A stretch of 64,000 nt of DNA from Fidelibacterota bacterium (GTDB lineage: Bacteria; Fidelibacterota; Fidelibacteria; Fidelibacterales; Fidelibacteraceae): contig JAQUPD010000005.1 in the NCBI GenBank assembly GCA_028716785.1, positions 1-64,000 on the forward strand, in the 5' to 3' direction. Both the position numbers and the translations under genes were made by a program. Below the pieces are notes generated by a model, which had not been told where the DNA came from, ran no database searches, and saw nothing but the letters and a program-made list of their open reading frames with translations. Of this stretch, positions 17,829-26,135 are shown piece after piece (position 1 is the stretch's first letter; each line of letters opens with the position of its first letter).

Positions 17829-18350
17829 ATGATAGATCAGGTAACGATAGAAATTATTCAGGGGGATATTGCCAATCAGAAGGATATAGATGCTGTTGTA
17901 AATGCTGCGAATGCGTCTCTTATGCCAGGTGGCGGGGTTGCAGGTGCTATTCATCGTGTAGCAGGTCCCCAGCTTGCTGAGGCGTGTAAACCGTTAGCAC
18001 CAATAAAACCAGGTGAAGCTATCATTACACCCGCGTTTCATTTACCTAACAAATATGTCATTCATTGTTTAGGTCCTGTTTACGGGGTGGATAAACCAGA
18101 AAGAACGTTGTTGGCACAATGCTATAAAAATGCGCTGAATCTCGCAGAAAAATATGCTATTTCCTCCATCGCCTTTCCAGCCATATCTACCGGTTACTTT
18201 GGTTATCCCTTCCAAGAGGCTGCCAAAATCACGTTTGAAACAATTTCTCACGCTGTTAAGGAATTGAAACACGTAAAAAAAATTCGATTCGTCCTTTATA
18301 GCAAAAAAGATTTAGAAGTCTACAAAAAAATAAGTAAGAGTTATTTATGA
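17829..18350 (+). CDS. Macro-domain ADP-ribose-processing protein
   Basis: 173 residues forming a single macro domain. The ADP-ribose-binding signature is complete: VVNAANASLMPGGGVAGAIHR near residues 23-43, a VIHCLGPVYG strand, and a second loop AFPAISTGYFGYP. It resembles YmdB-type O-acetyl-ADP-ribose deacetylases and ADP-ribosyl hydrolases. The stop overlaps the pncB start by 4 bases (TTATGA). Coupling to nicotinate salvage suggests it clears ADP-ribose derivatives produced by NAD consumption. Confidence 0.88.
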   Translation: MIDQVTIEIIQGDIANQKDIDAVVNAANASLMPGGGVAGAIHRVAGPQLAEACKPLAPIKPGEAIITPAFHLPNKYVIHCLGPVYGVDKPERTLLAQCYKNALNLAEKYAISSIAFPAISTGYFGYPFQEAAKITFETISHAVKELKHVKKIRFVLYSKKDLEVYKKISKSYL

Positions 18351-19768
18351 ATTACTACACGGGGTCATTTACTGATTTTTATGAATTGACAATGGCACAA
18401 ATCTATTTTTTAGAGGGATTGGATAAGAAAAAGGCTGTATTTGATTATTTTTTTCGAACGCTTCCCTTTAAGGGGGGATATGCTATTTATGCAGGCCTTG
18501 AAACGTTGCTGGATACGCTGGAATCCTTGAAATTTCAGCCAGAAGATTGTGATTATTTACTCCATCAAGGGTTTGATCCTCGTTTTGTAAGTTATTTGCA
18601 AGATTTTCACTTTCAAGGAAATATATACAGTCAGCCAGAAGGTGACCTTGTTTTTCCTCACAGACCTGTTTTACAGGTGGAAGGGAATTTGGTAGAGACT
18701 CAGTTAATAGAGACATTGTTACTAAACATCTTGAATTTTCAAACGCTAGTAGCAACCAAAGCCCGGCGAATTTGGAGTGTGTCGGAAGGGAAAAGGCTAG
18801 TTGATTTTGGCTTACGGCGTGCTCAAGGTCCCGGTGGCTATTATGCTTCCCGCGCTGCATTTATTGGGGGTGTTGATGCAACCAGCAATGTAAAAGCAGG
18901 AATGGATTTTAAGATCCCTGTTTCAGGAACTATGGCACACTCGTTTATCCAGAGTTTTGATGACGAACTAACCGCCTTTCGACTTTATGCTCACTATTAT
19001 CCAGATAATTGTGTTCTTTTGCTGGATACTTATAACACCTTAAAAAGTGGCTTACCTAATGCAATTCGTGTGGCACAGGAAATGGAAAAAAGAGGGCATC
19101 ACCTGAAAGGAATTCGACTGGATAGCGGTGATTTGGCATGGCTTTCTAAACAATGTCGCAAATACTTGGATGCTGCAGGATTTAAAGATGTTCAAATTGC
19201 AGTATCCAATCAACTTGATGAAATTATCATTAAAAGCCTTCTTGAGCAAAAGGCACCTATCGATTTGTTTGGTGTGGGCACACGTCTTGTCACTGGTGAA
19301 CCTGATGCAGCTCTTGATGGCGTATATAAACTTTCAGAATATGAGAATCAGCCTCGAATAAAATTTTCTGAATCACTTGGCAAAACAACCCTTCCTCATA
19401 AAAAGCAAGTATATCGCATTCGTAATCATAGAAATTCTTTTCTGGGCGCTGAAGTGATAACCCTACGGGATGAAAATCCCGAAAAAGTTTGTCAGATGTA
19501 TCATCTCTTTGAACCCAATACCCATATGTCATTTGCATTGTGCAAAAAAGAACCTCTTCTTCATCCCGTGATGGAAAGAGGGAAACGCTTAATGCCCTCA
19601 AAAACTGTTCAGGAGATTCGCAAATACAGTTTGACCTTGTTTCAAGACCTTCCGGAAGAATATAAACGATTTGTCAATCCTCATATTTACAAAATTGGAA
19701 TGAGCGATTCTTTAAAAGAAATACGTGATCGCTTGTTTCGCATCGAAATGCAGGAGAATAAGAAATGA
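18347..19768 (+). CDS. pncB: Nicotinate phosphoribosyltransferase
   Basis: 473 residues. Makes nicotinate mononucleotide from nicotinate and PRPP, the committed step of NAD salvage. Recognisable segments are YTGSFTDFYELTMAQIYF at the N-terminus, DFGLRRAQGPGG, the phosphorylatable His in SGTMAHSFI, IRLDSGDLA, and the phosphate site FGVGTRLVTG. It overlaps the macro gene (4 bases) and pncA (4 bases), making a tight three-gene salvage operon. Confidence 0.95.
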   Translation: MNYYTGSFTDFYELTMAQIYFLEGLDKKKAVFDYFFRTLPFKGGYAIYAGLETLLDTLESLKFQPEDCDYLLHQGFDPRFVSYLQDFHFQGNIYSQPEGDLVFPHRPVLQVEGNLVETQLIETLLLNILNFQTLVATKARRIWSVSEGKRLVDFGLRRAQGPGGYYASRAAFIGGVDATSNVKAGMDFKIPVSGTMAHSFIQSFDDELTAFRLYAHYYPDNCVLLLDTYNTLKSGLPNAIRVAQEMEKRGHHLKGIRLDSGDLAWLSKQCRKYLDAAGFKDVQIAVSNQLDEIIIKSLLEQKAPIDLFGVGTRLVTGEPDAALDGVYKLSEYENQPRIKFSESLGKTTLPHKKQVYRIRNHRNSFLGAEVITLRDENPEKVCQMYHLFEPNTHMSFALCKKEPLLHPVMERGKRLMPSKTVQEIRKYSLTLFQDLPEEYKRFVNPHIYKIGMSDSLKEIRDRLFRIEMQENKK

Positions 19769-20355
19769 AAACACTCTTAATTGTCGATCCCCAACAAGAT
19801 TTTATGCCCGGTGGCTCTTTGGAAGTTCCTAAGGGTGATGAAATTATTCCAATCATTCATCGAATTATGAAAAAGTATGATACGTGTGTCGTGACACAAG
19901 ATTGGCATCCCAAAAATCATGTAAGTTTTGCATCAAATCATGCTCAAAAAAAGCCATTTGATATCATTGATCTCAAGGGTTTGCAACAAATATTATGGCC
20001 AGACCACTGTGTGCAAGGAACAAAAGGAGCTGATTTTCATCCTGCTCTAAATATGAAGCCCATTTCTGCAATAATTCGTAAAGGCACAGATCCCCATATT
20101 GATAGTTACAGTGGGTTTTATGATAATGGTCATTTAAAAAAGACAGGCCTTGCAGGATATCTTCGGGATATTTCTTGCAAAGAAGTGCATATTTGTGGAT
20201 TGGCTGCTGACGTATGCGTCTATTACACCATTTTAGATGCTTTAAAAGAAGGATTTTCTGTTTCACTTCTTCAAGATGCTGTAAGAGCGTTAGATTCTGA
20301 TACTTTTGAGAAGATGAAAAAAGATTTAATAGAAATGGGTGTAAAAATAATTTAA
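19765..20355 (+). CDS. pncA: Nicotinamidase
   Basis: 196 residues of isochorismatase-like fold. Hydrolyses nicotinamide to nicotinate, feeding PncB directly. The catalytic triad is visible as Asp8 (IVDPQQDF), Lys106 (IIRKGTDP) and Cys151 (GLAADVCVYY). The metal site is Asp46, His48 (TQDWHP) and His81 (DHCVQGT). It overlaps pncB by 4 bases. Confidence 0.95.
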   Translation: MKTLLIVDPQQDFMPGGSLEVPKGDEIIPIIHRIMKKYDTCVVTQDWHPKNHVSFASNHAQKKPFDIIDLKGLQQILWPDHCVQGTKGADFHPALNMKPISAIIRKGTDPHIDSYSGFYDNGHLKKTGLAGYLRDISCKEVHICGLAADVCVYYTILDALKEGFSVSLLQDAVRALDSDTFEKMKKDLIEMGVKII

Positions 20356-20379
20356 CGTAATAAAACGTCTTAGGGATTC

Positions 20380-20898
20380 ATGATGGAAAGAATTACATGT
20401 GAAGAAGCTTATAACCGGTTTAAACCTGAACCGTGTGTGTTGGTTCTATCGGTTGACAAAAATGGAAAGCCAAGTGGCATGACCGCTGGATGGGTCATGA
20501 AAACCTCTATTGATCCTCCATTATTAGCGGTTTCCTTGCAGAAAAAAGGATATACCCACCACCTTATCAGAGAAAGTAAAGCCTTTGTAATTGCTGTGCC
20601 CAATAAAGCCTTAGAAGATGTCGTTCTCTTTTTTGGAACAACCCATGGTAACGAGATAGATAAATTTTCCTATCCGGGATTGGAAACTGTTCCTGGTTCG
20701 GTTGTACCCATCCCCCTTATAAAAAATGCCACCCTCAATTTTGAATGTACCCTTTTAAAAGAAATTGAAGCAGGAGATCACTTTTTATATCTTGGAGAAA
20801 TTTGTGCTGTTCATGCTAATCGCGATAAAAAGGTGCTGATGAATATGGGAAAAAGAAACGGGAAGCGAATCTTTAAGGAATTCGAACCGTTGTTTTAA
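20380..20898 (+). CDS. Flavin reductase-like FMN-binding protein
   Basis: 172 residues of split-barrel flavin-binding fold: CVLVLSVDKNGKPSGMTAGWVM near the N-terminus, PPLLAVSLQKKGYTHHLI, and FECTLLKEIEAGDHFLYLGEI. The family supplies reduced flavin or serves as an electron carrier; the partner is unknown. It lies 24 bp after pncA and may be cotranscribed. It converges with lpxK, the two stops overlapping by 4 bases. Confidence 0.82.
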   Translation: MMERITCEEAYNRFKPEPCVLVLSVDKNGKPSGMTAGWVMKTSIDPPLLAVSLQKKGYTHHLIRESKAFVIAVPNKALEDVVLFFGTTHGNEIDKFSYPGLETVPGSVVPIPLIKNATLNFECTLLKEIEAGDHFLYLGEICAVHANRDKKVLMNMGKRNGKRIFKEFEPLF

Positions 20899-21842
20899 GC
20901 AGCAAGGATTTTTAATATTTCTGTTGTTAATGGCTCTGGGATGGTGAGTTCCATGTGAACAACAGAAATGCGATGGGATTTAAGGAAGGCAGGGGGAAGT
21001 TTAACATAATCTTTGTGGGTAGTCACATAGTGGGTGGATTTTTGTTTTTCAAGGAAATGCATTTTTCGTGGTGTATAAGTCACATGATCTCGAAAGGCAA
21101 CTTTTTTTTGAGGAGTTATCCCCATTGTTACAAGTGTTTCAAAAAATCGGTGAGGATTGGCAATACCACAAAACGCACATACGGATTTATGGTTCTCTAA
21201 AGGGGGAGAGAGAGTAAAGGTTAGATGATAGGGAATAACTGGTGCAAATCCCTGAAGATAAGCGTACACTTTAGGGGCTGCACTTTCTTCTAAAAAAATA
21301 AGTGAGGCATCCTTCAATCTGCTTAAAGAATCCCTTAAATCGCCAAAAGGAAAATATTTTGCGTTGGGACCTTTAAACTCTTTTTTAAAAATTACAATAT
21401 TTTTATCAGAAACAAGATTTCGATGTTGAAAGCCATCATCCAAAATAATCATGGTAGGCTGGTGATATTTTTCAAGGTAGCAAGCGCCTTGATACCGATT
21501 TTCACTGACAACAAGAGGGATATCTGGCAAAAGAGATTTAAGCATTACAGGTTCATCACCATAGTGAAGGGAACTTTTTGAAAGATCTTCTGAAAGGATA
21601 ACCTCCTGAATTCCTTTGGATTTTCTGCCATAACCCCTGCTAAGAATCGCGGGTTTATATCCCTCGTTGTAAAATAAGCGCGTCATAAAGTGGGTAAGAG
21701 GAGTTTTTCCAGCACCACCGATGGTTAAACTTCCTGTGGAAAAAATGGGTGTGCTCACCTGGAAAGAGGCCTTTTTTCCCGAATCGTATGCAGAATGACG
21801 TTTTTTGACTAACACATCCACAAGGCGAGAATAAAGATTCAT
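20895..21842 (-). CDS. lpxK: Tetraacyldisaccharide 4'-kinase
   Basis: 315 residues. Phosphorylates the 4' position of the lipid A disaccharide at the inner membrane. The P-loop segment STGSLTIGGAGKTPL (near residue 37), SRGYGRKSKG and the GDEPVML and ILDDGFQHR motifs are present. It is two bases downstream of lpxB, so both belong to one leftward lipid A operon. It proves a diderm lifestyle together with lpxB. Confidence 0.93.
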   Translation of the reverse strand: MNLYSRLVDVLVKKRHSAYDSGKKASFQVSTPIFSTGSLTIGGAGKTPLTHFMTRLFYNEGYKPAILSRGYGRKSKGIQEVILSEDLSKSSLHYGDEPVMLKSLLPDIPLVVSENRYQGACYLEKYHQPTMIILDDGFQHRNLVSDKNIVIFKKEFKGPNAKYFPFGDLRDSLSRLKDASLIFLEESAAPKVYAYLQGFAPVIPYHLTFTLSPPLENHKSVCAFCGIANPHRFFETLVTMGITPQKKVAFRDHVTYTPRKMHFLEKQKSTHYVTTHKDYVKLPPAFLKSHRISVVHMELTIPEPLTTEILKILAA

Positions 21843-21844
21843 CT

Positions 21845-22996
21845 CTAAATATCCTGAAGCATAAGGTCAATAATTTTTTCGCTTCCATGATCAACGTTAA
21901 GATGTTGAATATGGCGCTCAATTTGTGTCCGTTTGATGGTATGATGTGAAAAAGTAAGCATTTGAGTTTGAATTTCGCGGGCAAGGCGTTCTGGCGTGAA
22001 ATCCTGCTGAAGCAATTCAGGGACTAAGGGTTGTCCAGCTAAAATATTAATCATACCAATAAAACGCATCTTTGTTAGTTTACGTCCCAGATAGTAGGTG
22101 AGTCCTGCCGTTTTATAAAAAATAACCATAGGCTTATTATGAAGAGCTGCCTGTAAGCTTGCAGTGCCAGAACACACGGCAATTACTGTGGAATTTGCCA
22201 TCAGATTATTGACATCGCCTGTATAAACTGGAATACTAAAATCCCTATAAACCGTATCCCATAATGTATCATCAATCGATGGAGCTTTAGAAATAACATA
22301 TTGCCATGTTGGAAATTTGTCATGTAAAATTTTCACCGTTTCTTTTAAAATTGGAATGTGTCGCTGAAGCTCTTGTTTTCTGCTACCTGGAAAAAAACTC
22401 ACAACGGGAAGCGTTGAATCAAGAGGCAGATTTAACGCCTCAAGAGGTGGATAGGTTGTTGATAAAATTTTATTCGCCAGAGGATGTCCTACAAAGGTTG
22501 TTTTTATCCCAAACTGTTTAAAATAGCGTTCTTCAAAGGGGAAAATAGTAAAAAGATGGGTGACATATTTTTTTATTTTTTTGTTACGTTTTGCTTTCCA
22601 AGCCCATGTTTGAGGTGCAATGTAGTAGAAAACAGGAATTTTCCGGTGATAGGCCCATTTTGCAATTTTTAAATTAAATCCTGGATAATCAATGAGAAGA
22701 ATACAATCAGGCTTTCGGGTCCGAATTGCCTTTTTCACAGTTTTAAACATTTTTCGCACAAAGGGTAAATTGATGAGTATTTCATAAAATCCCATAAAGC
22801 CAGTATCACGAGAGTGAAAAAGGAGTTCAGTTCCTGCTGCTGCTATGTTATCTCCGCCAATCCCAAAAACATCACATGCTGGAAAAATCTTTTTTAAGGA
22901 TTGAATAATACGTGCCCCAGGTTCATCAGCAGAATGATCACCTGCAAGAATACATAAGGACTGGATCTTTTTAGAGGATATATCTTTCTTCGCCAT
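21845..22996 (-). CDS. lpxB: Lipid-A-disaccharide synthase
   Basis: 383 residues, GT19 fold. Condenses UDP-diacylglucosamine with lipid X. Family landmarks are CILAGDHSADEPGARI at the N-terminus, DVFGIGGDNIAAAG, LIDYPGFNLKIAK, YYIAPQTWAWK, FVGHPL, FFPGSRKQEL and VCSGTASLQAAL. It starts 2 bp after the Gfo/Idh dehydrogenase gene and runs into lpxK. Confidence 0.95.
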   Translation of the reverse strand: MAKKDISSKKIQSLCILAGDHSADEPGARIIQSLKKIFPACDVFGIGGDNIAAAGTELLFHSRDTGFMGFYEILINLPFVRKMFKTVKKAIRTRKPDCILLIDYPGFNLKIAKWAYHRKIPVFYYIAPQTWAWKAKRNKKIKKYVTHLFTIFPFEERYFKQFGIKTTFVGHPLANKILSTTYPPLEALNLPLDSTLPVVSFFPGSRKQELQRHIPILKETVKILHDKFPTWQYVISKAPSIDDTLWDTVYRDFSIPVYTGDVNNLMANSTVIAVCSGTASLQAALHNKPMVIFYKTAGLTYYLGRKLTKMRFIGMINILAGQPLVPELLQQDFTPERLAREIQTQMLTFSHHTIKRTQIERHIQHLNVDHGSEKIIDLMLQDI

Positions 22997-22998
22997 TT

Positions 22999-24018
22999 TT
23001 ATGGAGTAGACGTAAACTTATTGTGATGAATCATGACGGCATTTTGAATATCAATGGCCAATTGTAGCGCTTTATAGCCATCTAAACCACTTACAACGGG
23101 CGGTATTTCTTTTAAACATGAACAGGCAAATTCTCGAAGCTCTGCTTGTAAGGCATTTTCTTTTTTTGTTGATAGGTTTTGATAGCGAAATCCCTTTTCA
23201 AAATCTTCGGGAATTGTTACCATGATGCGTTCACTATCTTTTGAAAGATCACCCTCGTTTTTTTGAAGCTGGTATAAATCAGCCGTTTGATTTAAAAAAT
23301 CGACAGAAGCATAGCCATTTGGCTGGAAAAAACGCATCTTTCGCATCTTTTTAGGGGATATTCGACTCGAGGTAAGATTGGCAACAGTCCCATTTTTAAA
23401 TTCAATGCGAGCATTGACTATATCGGTCTGCGAGGAAAGAACGGGTGAACCTGACGCATGAATAGCTTCAATAGGACTCTGAACGATGTGAAGTAAAATA
23501 TCGATATCATGAATCAGAAGTTCCATAACCACTGGGACATCTGTTCCGCGATAAGGATTAAATTGTCCCAAGCGATGAGATTCAATAAAAACAGGATTTA
23601 ACGGAAAGACTTCCAAAACCTTTTTAAAGATGGGATTAAAGCGTTCGATAAATCCTACTGTTAAAAAAGGACCTTTTTGATTGTTAGCCAAAGAAAGCAG
23701 TTCTTTTGCCTGTTCCACCGTTTCTGTAAAGGGCTTTTCGACAAAAGTGTGTTTACCAGCTTGTAATGCTTTTTTAGCAATTTCATAGTGAGAAATAGTA
23801 GGGACAACAATATCAGCGATGTCACACCGTTCAATCAAAGCATCATGGAAAAAGTGGGGAATGCCATATTTTTCAGGAATTATTTTTTGTTTTTCAGGAT
23901 CAATATCACAAAATCCTACGACTGATACTTCAGGAATAGCAAGCCAGTTCTCAAGATGACGTGTACCAAATTTTCCAACACCAAAAATACCAACCTGTAT
24001 TTTTTCTTTTCTGTTCAC
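22999..24018 (-). CDS. Gfo/Idh/MocA dehydrogenase, candidate GnnA
   Basis: 339 residues with an N-terminal Rossmann domain (VGIFGVGKFGTRHLENW) and the family EKPFTETVEQAKEL motif. The conserved catalytic-region residues are in LIHDIDILLHIV. It begins with GTG and lies directly ahead of lpxB-lpxK. In several phyla the neighbour of lpxB in this family is GnnA, a UDP-GlcNAc 3-dehydrogenase that (with aminotransferase GnnB) makes the 3-amino sugar for amide-linked lipid A. GnnB is not in this window, so that assignment is inference. Confidence 0.8.
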   Translation of the reverse strand: MNRKEKIQVGIFGVGKFGTRHLENWLAIPEVSVVGFCDIDPEKQKIIPEKYGIPHFFHDALIERCDIADIVVPTISHYEIAKKALQAGKHTFVEKPFTETVEQAKELLSLANNQKGPFLTVGFIERFNPIFKKVLEVFPLNPVFIESHRLGQFNPYRGTDVPVVMELLIHDIDILLHIVQSPIEAIHASGSPVLSSQTDIVNARIEFKNGTVANLTSSRISPKKMRKMRFFQPNGYASVDFLNQTADLYQLQKNEGDLSKDSERIMVTIPEDFEKGFRYQNLSTKKENALQAELREFACSCLKEIPPVVSGLDGYKALQLAIDIQNAVMIHHNKFTSTP

Positions 24019-24069
24019 GAGGGGAATTTATAATAAAGGGGGAATAAAACAAATTTGAAAAGGGCTCAA

Positions 24070-24582
24070 TTACGGGAGCTTCGAAAGATCAGATTTTAAA
24101 TGATCCATCATTGATAATTGAAAGGGAACATATTTTTGAAGCAGCGTGCCACTCGGTTCGTAAATGACAATTCCGGGTCCAAATCTCAGGTCATCCGATG
24201 ACACATCTAAAAGATTTGCACACACATTAAACACATCCATATAAAGAGGGGCAGAAAGATTACACGTATTTTGAAAAGTATTTAAGCGTTCTACATCCTG
24301 ACTGGTTGCAATAAAGAAAAACTTGCGGTTTGAGGATTTGAAGTCTTTAATCAGCGCATTCAGAGGAGGTAACCAAGATTCCAATGAAACATCCTCAAGA
24401 TGGAAAAAAATGAGAATTACGCCACAACGGGGGGCATCGGGACGAAGAAGGCGGGGTTCACCCACATAATCGTGGAGATAAATATTTTTATTATTCAACG
24501 TTTTAAAGACAACATCTGGTACTTCCGCAAAAGCGAAGGTAGAGACAACAAGCAGAAAGATAAGAATACGTTTTTTTTGCAT
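24070..24582 (-). CDS. Exported thioredoxin-fold protein lacking CxxC
   Basis: 170 residues with a signal peptide (MQKKRILIFLLVVSTFAFA). The remainder follows the peroxiredoxin/TlpA layout: GVILIFFHLEDVSLESWLPP, then a FFFIATSQDVERLNTF strand-helix and YEPSGTLLQKYVP. The redox CxxC that should follow the first strand is absent; the equivalent place reads EDVSLE. A thiol-disulfide reductase role is therefore unlikely, and a binding or scaffold role in the envelope is possible. No operon partner is obvious. Confidence 0.6.
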   Translation of the reverse strand: MQKKRILIFLLVVSTFAFAEVPDVVFKTLNNKNIYLHDYVGEPRLLRPDAPRCGVILIFFHLEDVSLESWLPPLNALIKDFKSSNRKFFFIATSQDVERLNTFQNTCNLSAPLYMDVFNVCANLLDVSSDDLRFGPGIVIYEPSGTLLQKYVPFQLSMMDHLKSDLSKLP

Positions 24583-24616
24583 CGTTATAGGTTACTTTTT
24601 TGAATTTACAACAGGT

Positions 24617-25975
24617 TTAAAGAGAGGTCAAATGATTTTGGCCACGGGATTTTTGTTGGTAATGGAAATAAAGAAAAACAGGTACCCCTGTTACAATTAA
24701 CACCAATGCTGCCAAAATACCACTCACTGGATATGCTTTGAATGTCCCATACACCAAAAGTATTTGGAAAAGAATAGATAAACTTGCCATCAGTTTCCAG
24801 GAAGGGGCATGATAAGAAGGGTTGTAATCGTCTCTCTTTTTTAGCCAAAAAATAGAGGCATAGACCAGCAAATTCTGTAGAACATACGAGAGAGTAAAAT
24901 ATCCCAAAAGATTTCCTATACCTCCTGGCATAAAAATTAAAAGAATTGCGATAGCCGATTGAAGGATAATAGACATATAAGGAGTTCCAAATGTTGGATG
25001 GAGTTTCCCAAAAACACGAAAAAAGAGTCCATCGCGTGCCATGGCATATTGAATTCGCGGTTGAACCATAATGCAGGCATTGGTTGCGCCAACCATTGAA
25101 ATAAATGCAGCAATGGCCAAAAATCCTCCTGCAAACGAAGCAAAAAGAGGCAAGTAGCAAAAAGGATTTGCAAATCCCCCGGAAATAGAAATCAACGTTT
25201 CGTGGGGAATAATGGCGCCTGTGGCAAAAGCAACAGCAGTATAGGTAAGGGTAACAAAAATTGTACTTCCTAAAAGGGCACGAGGAAGCGTTTTTTGAGG
25301 ATTTTTAACTTCCCCTGCCATGTATAGGATATTGGGAAATCCTGCATAACTCCAAATAGTGCCCGATATTCCGGCCATCAGACAAGCAAACCAGGCCATG
25401 GGTGTGTTTGTAGACATGTTTTTTGGGACAAAAAAGAGATTATCAGATGTCAAAAATCCTAGGCCAATAAAGGCAAGGAGAATAAGTGGGGAGATTTTCA
25501 GAATAGTTAAAACAAATTGAAGTCGGCCTCCCTGGCGGACACTTTTTATATGAACTGACGTGAGGATAAGAATAATAAGCGTTGCTAAAATTTTTTGCCA
25601 GTATGACTCTGTTAAAATCGGGAAAAAAATATCAAGAGCGGCTACAGCAGAAAGTGCTAAAATTGTTATGGAGGGTGTATCACTGGTCCAAAAAACAGTC
25701 CAGACATACAAAAAAGCCAAAAAAGGACTTCCAGCTTTTTGTAAATATAAATACCCGAAGCCTTGTTCTGGATAAGCCGTTCCCATTTCACTCAAGATAA
25801 ATATCTGAGGGAGCCAAATAAGTCCACCAATAAACCAGGCTAATACAGCCAAAAGAGGGGCGCCTGTTGCTTGCTGAACAATGGGCAAATTAATAAACAC
25901 TCCTGATCCAATCACAGTACCAATAATGATTGCCAATACATGGCTCATGCTTAGTTCACGTCGGATTTCACTCAT
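24617..25975 (-). CDS. APC-family amino acid permease
   Basis: 452 residues with about twelve membrane segments. The first contains IIIGTVIGSGVFINLPIVQQ, the unwound substrate-binding helix motif of APC/LAT-type carriers. GTIWSYAGFPNILYMAGEVKNP is the matching helix-6 region. Substrate cannot be read from the sequence. The start is supported by AAGGGGAAAC just upstream. Confidence 0.87.
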   Translation of the reverse strand: MSEIRRELSMSHVLAIIIGTVIGSGVFINLPIVQQATGAPLLAVLAWFIGGLIWLPQIFILSEMGTAYPEQGFGYLYLQKAGSPFLAFLYVWTVFWTSDTPSITILALSAVAALDIFFPILTESYWQKILATLIILILTSVHIKSVRQGGRLQFVLTILKISPLILLAFIGLGFLTSDNLFFVPKNMSTNTPMAWFACLMAGISGTIWSYAGFPNILYMAGEVKNPQKTLPRALLGSTIFVTLTYTAVAFATGAIIPHETLISISGGFANPFCYLPLFASFAGGFLAIAAFISMVGATNACIMVQPRIQYAMARDGLFFRVFGKLHPTFGTPYMSIILQSAIAILLIFMPGGIGNLLGYFTLSYVLQNLLVYASIFWLKKRDDYNPSYHAPSWKLMASLSILFQILLVYGTFKAYPVSGILAALVLIVTGVPVFLYFHYQQKSRGQNHLTSL

Positions 25976-26135
25976 GTTTCCCCTTTGCTAGGAAAACGTT
26001 TCTCTTTAAGGATTTATGATTGTAATAAAGTGATTAAAAGGTATAAATAAAATAAAAGGAATAAAAGATGAAACAATGGGAAGATTCTATTAAATCCTTT
26101 TATGAAAGGAGAAGGGAGATGTGTAAATTTAATGC

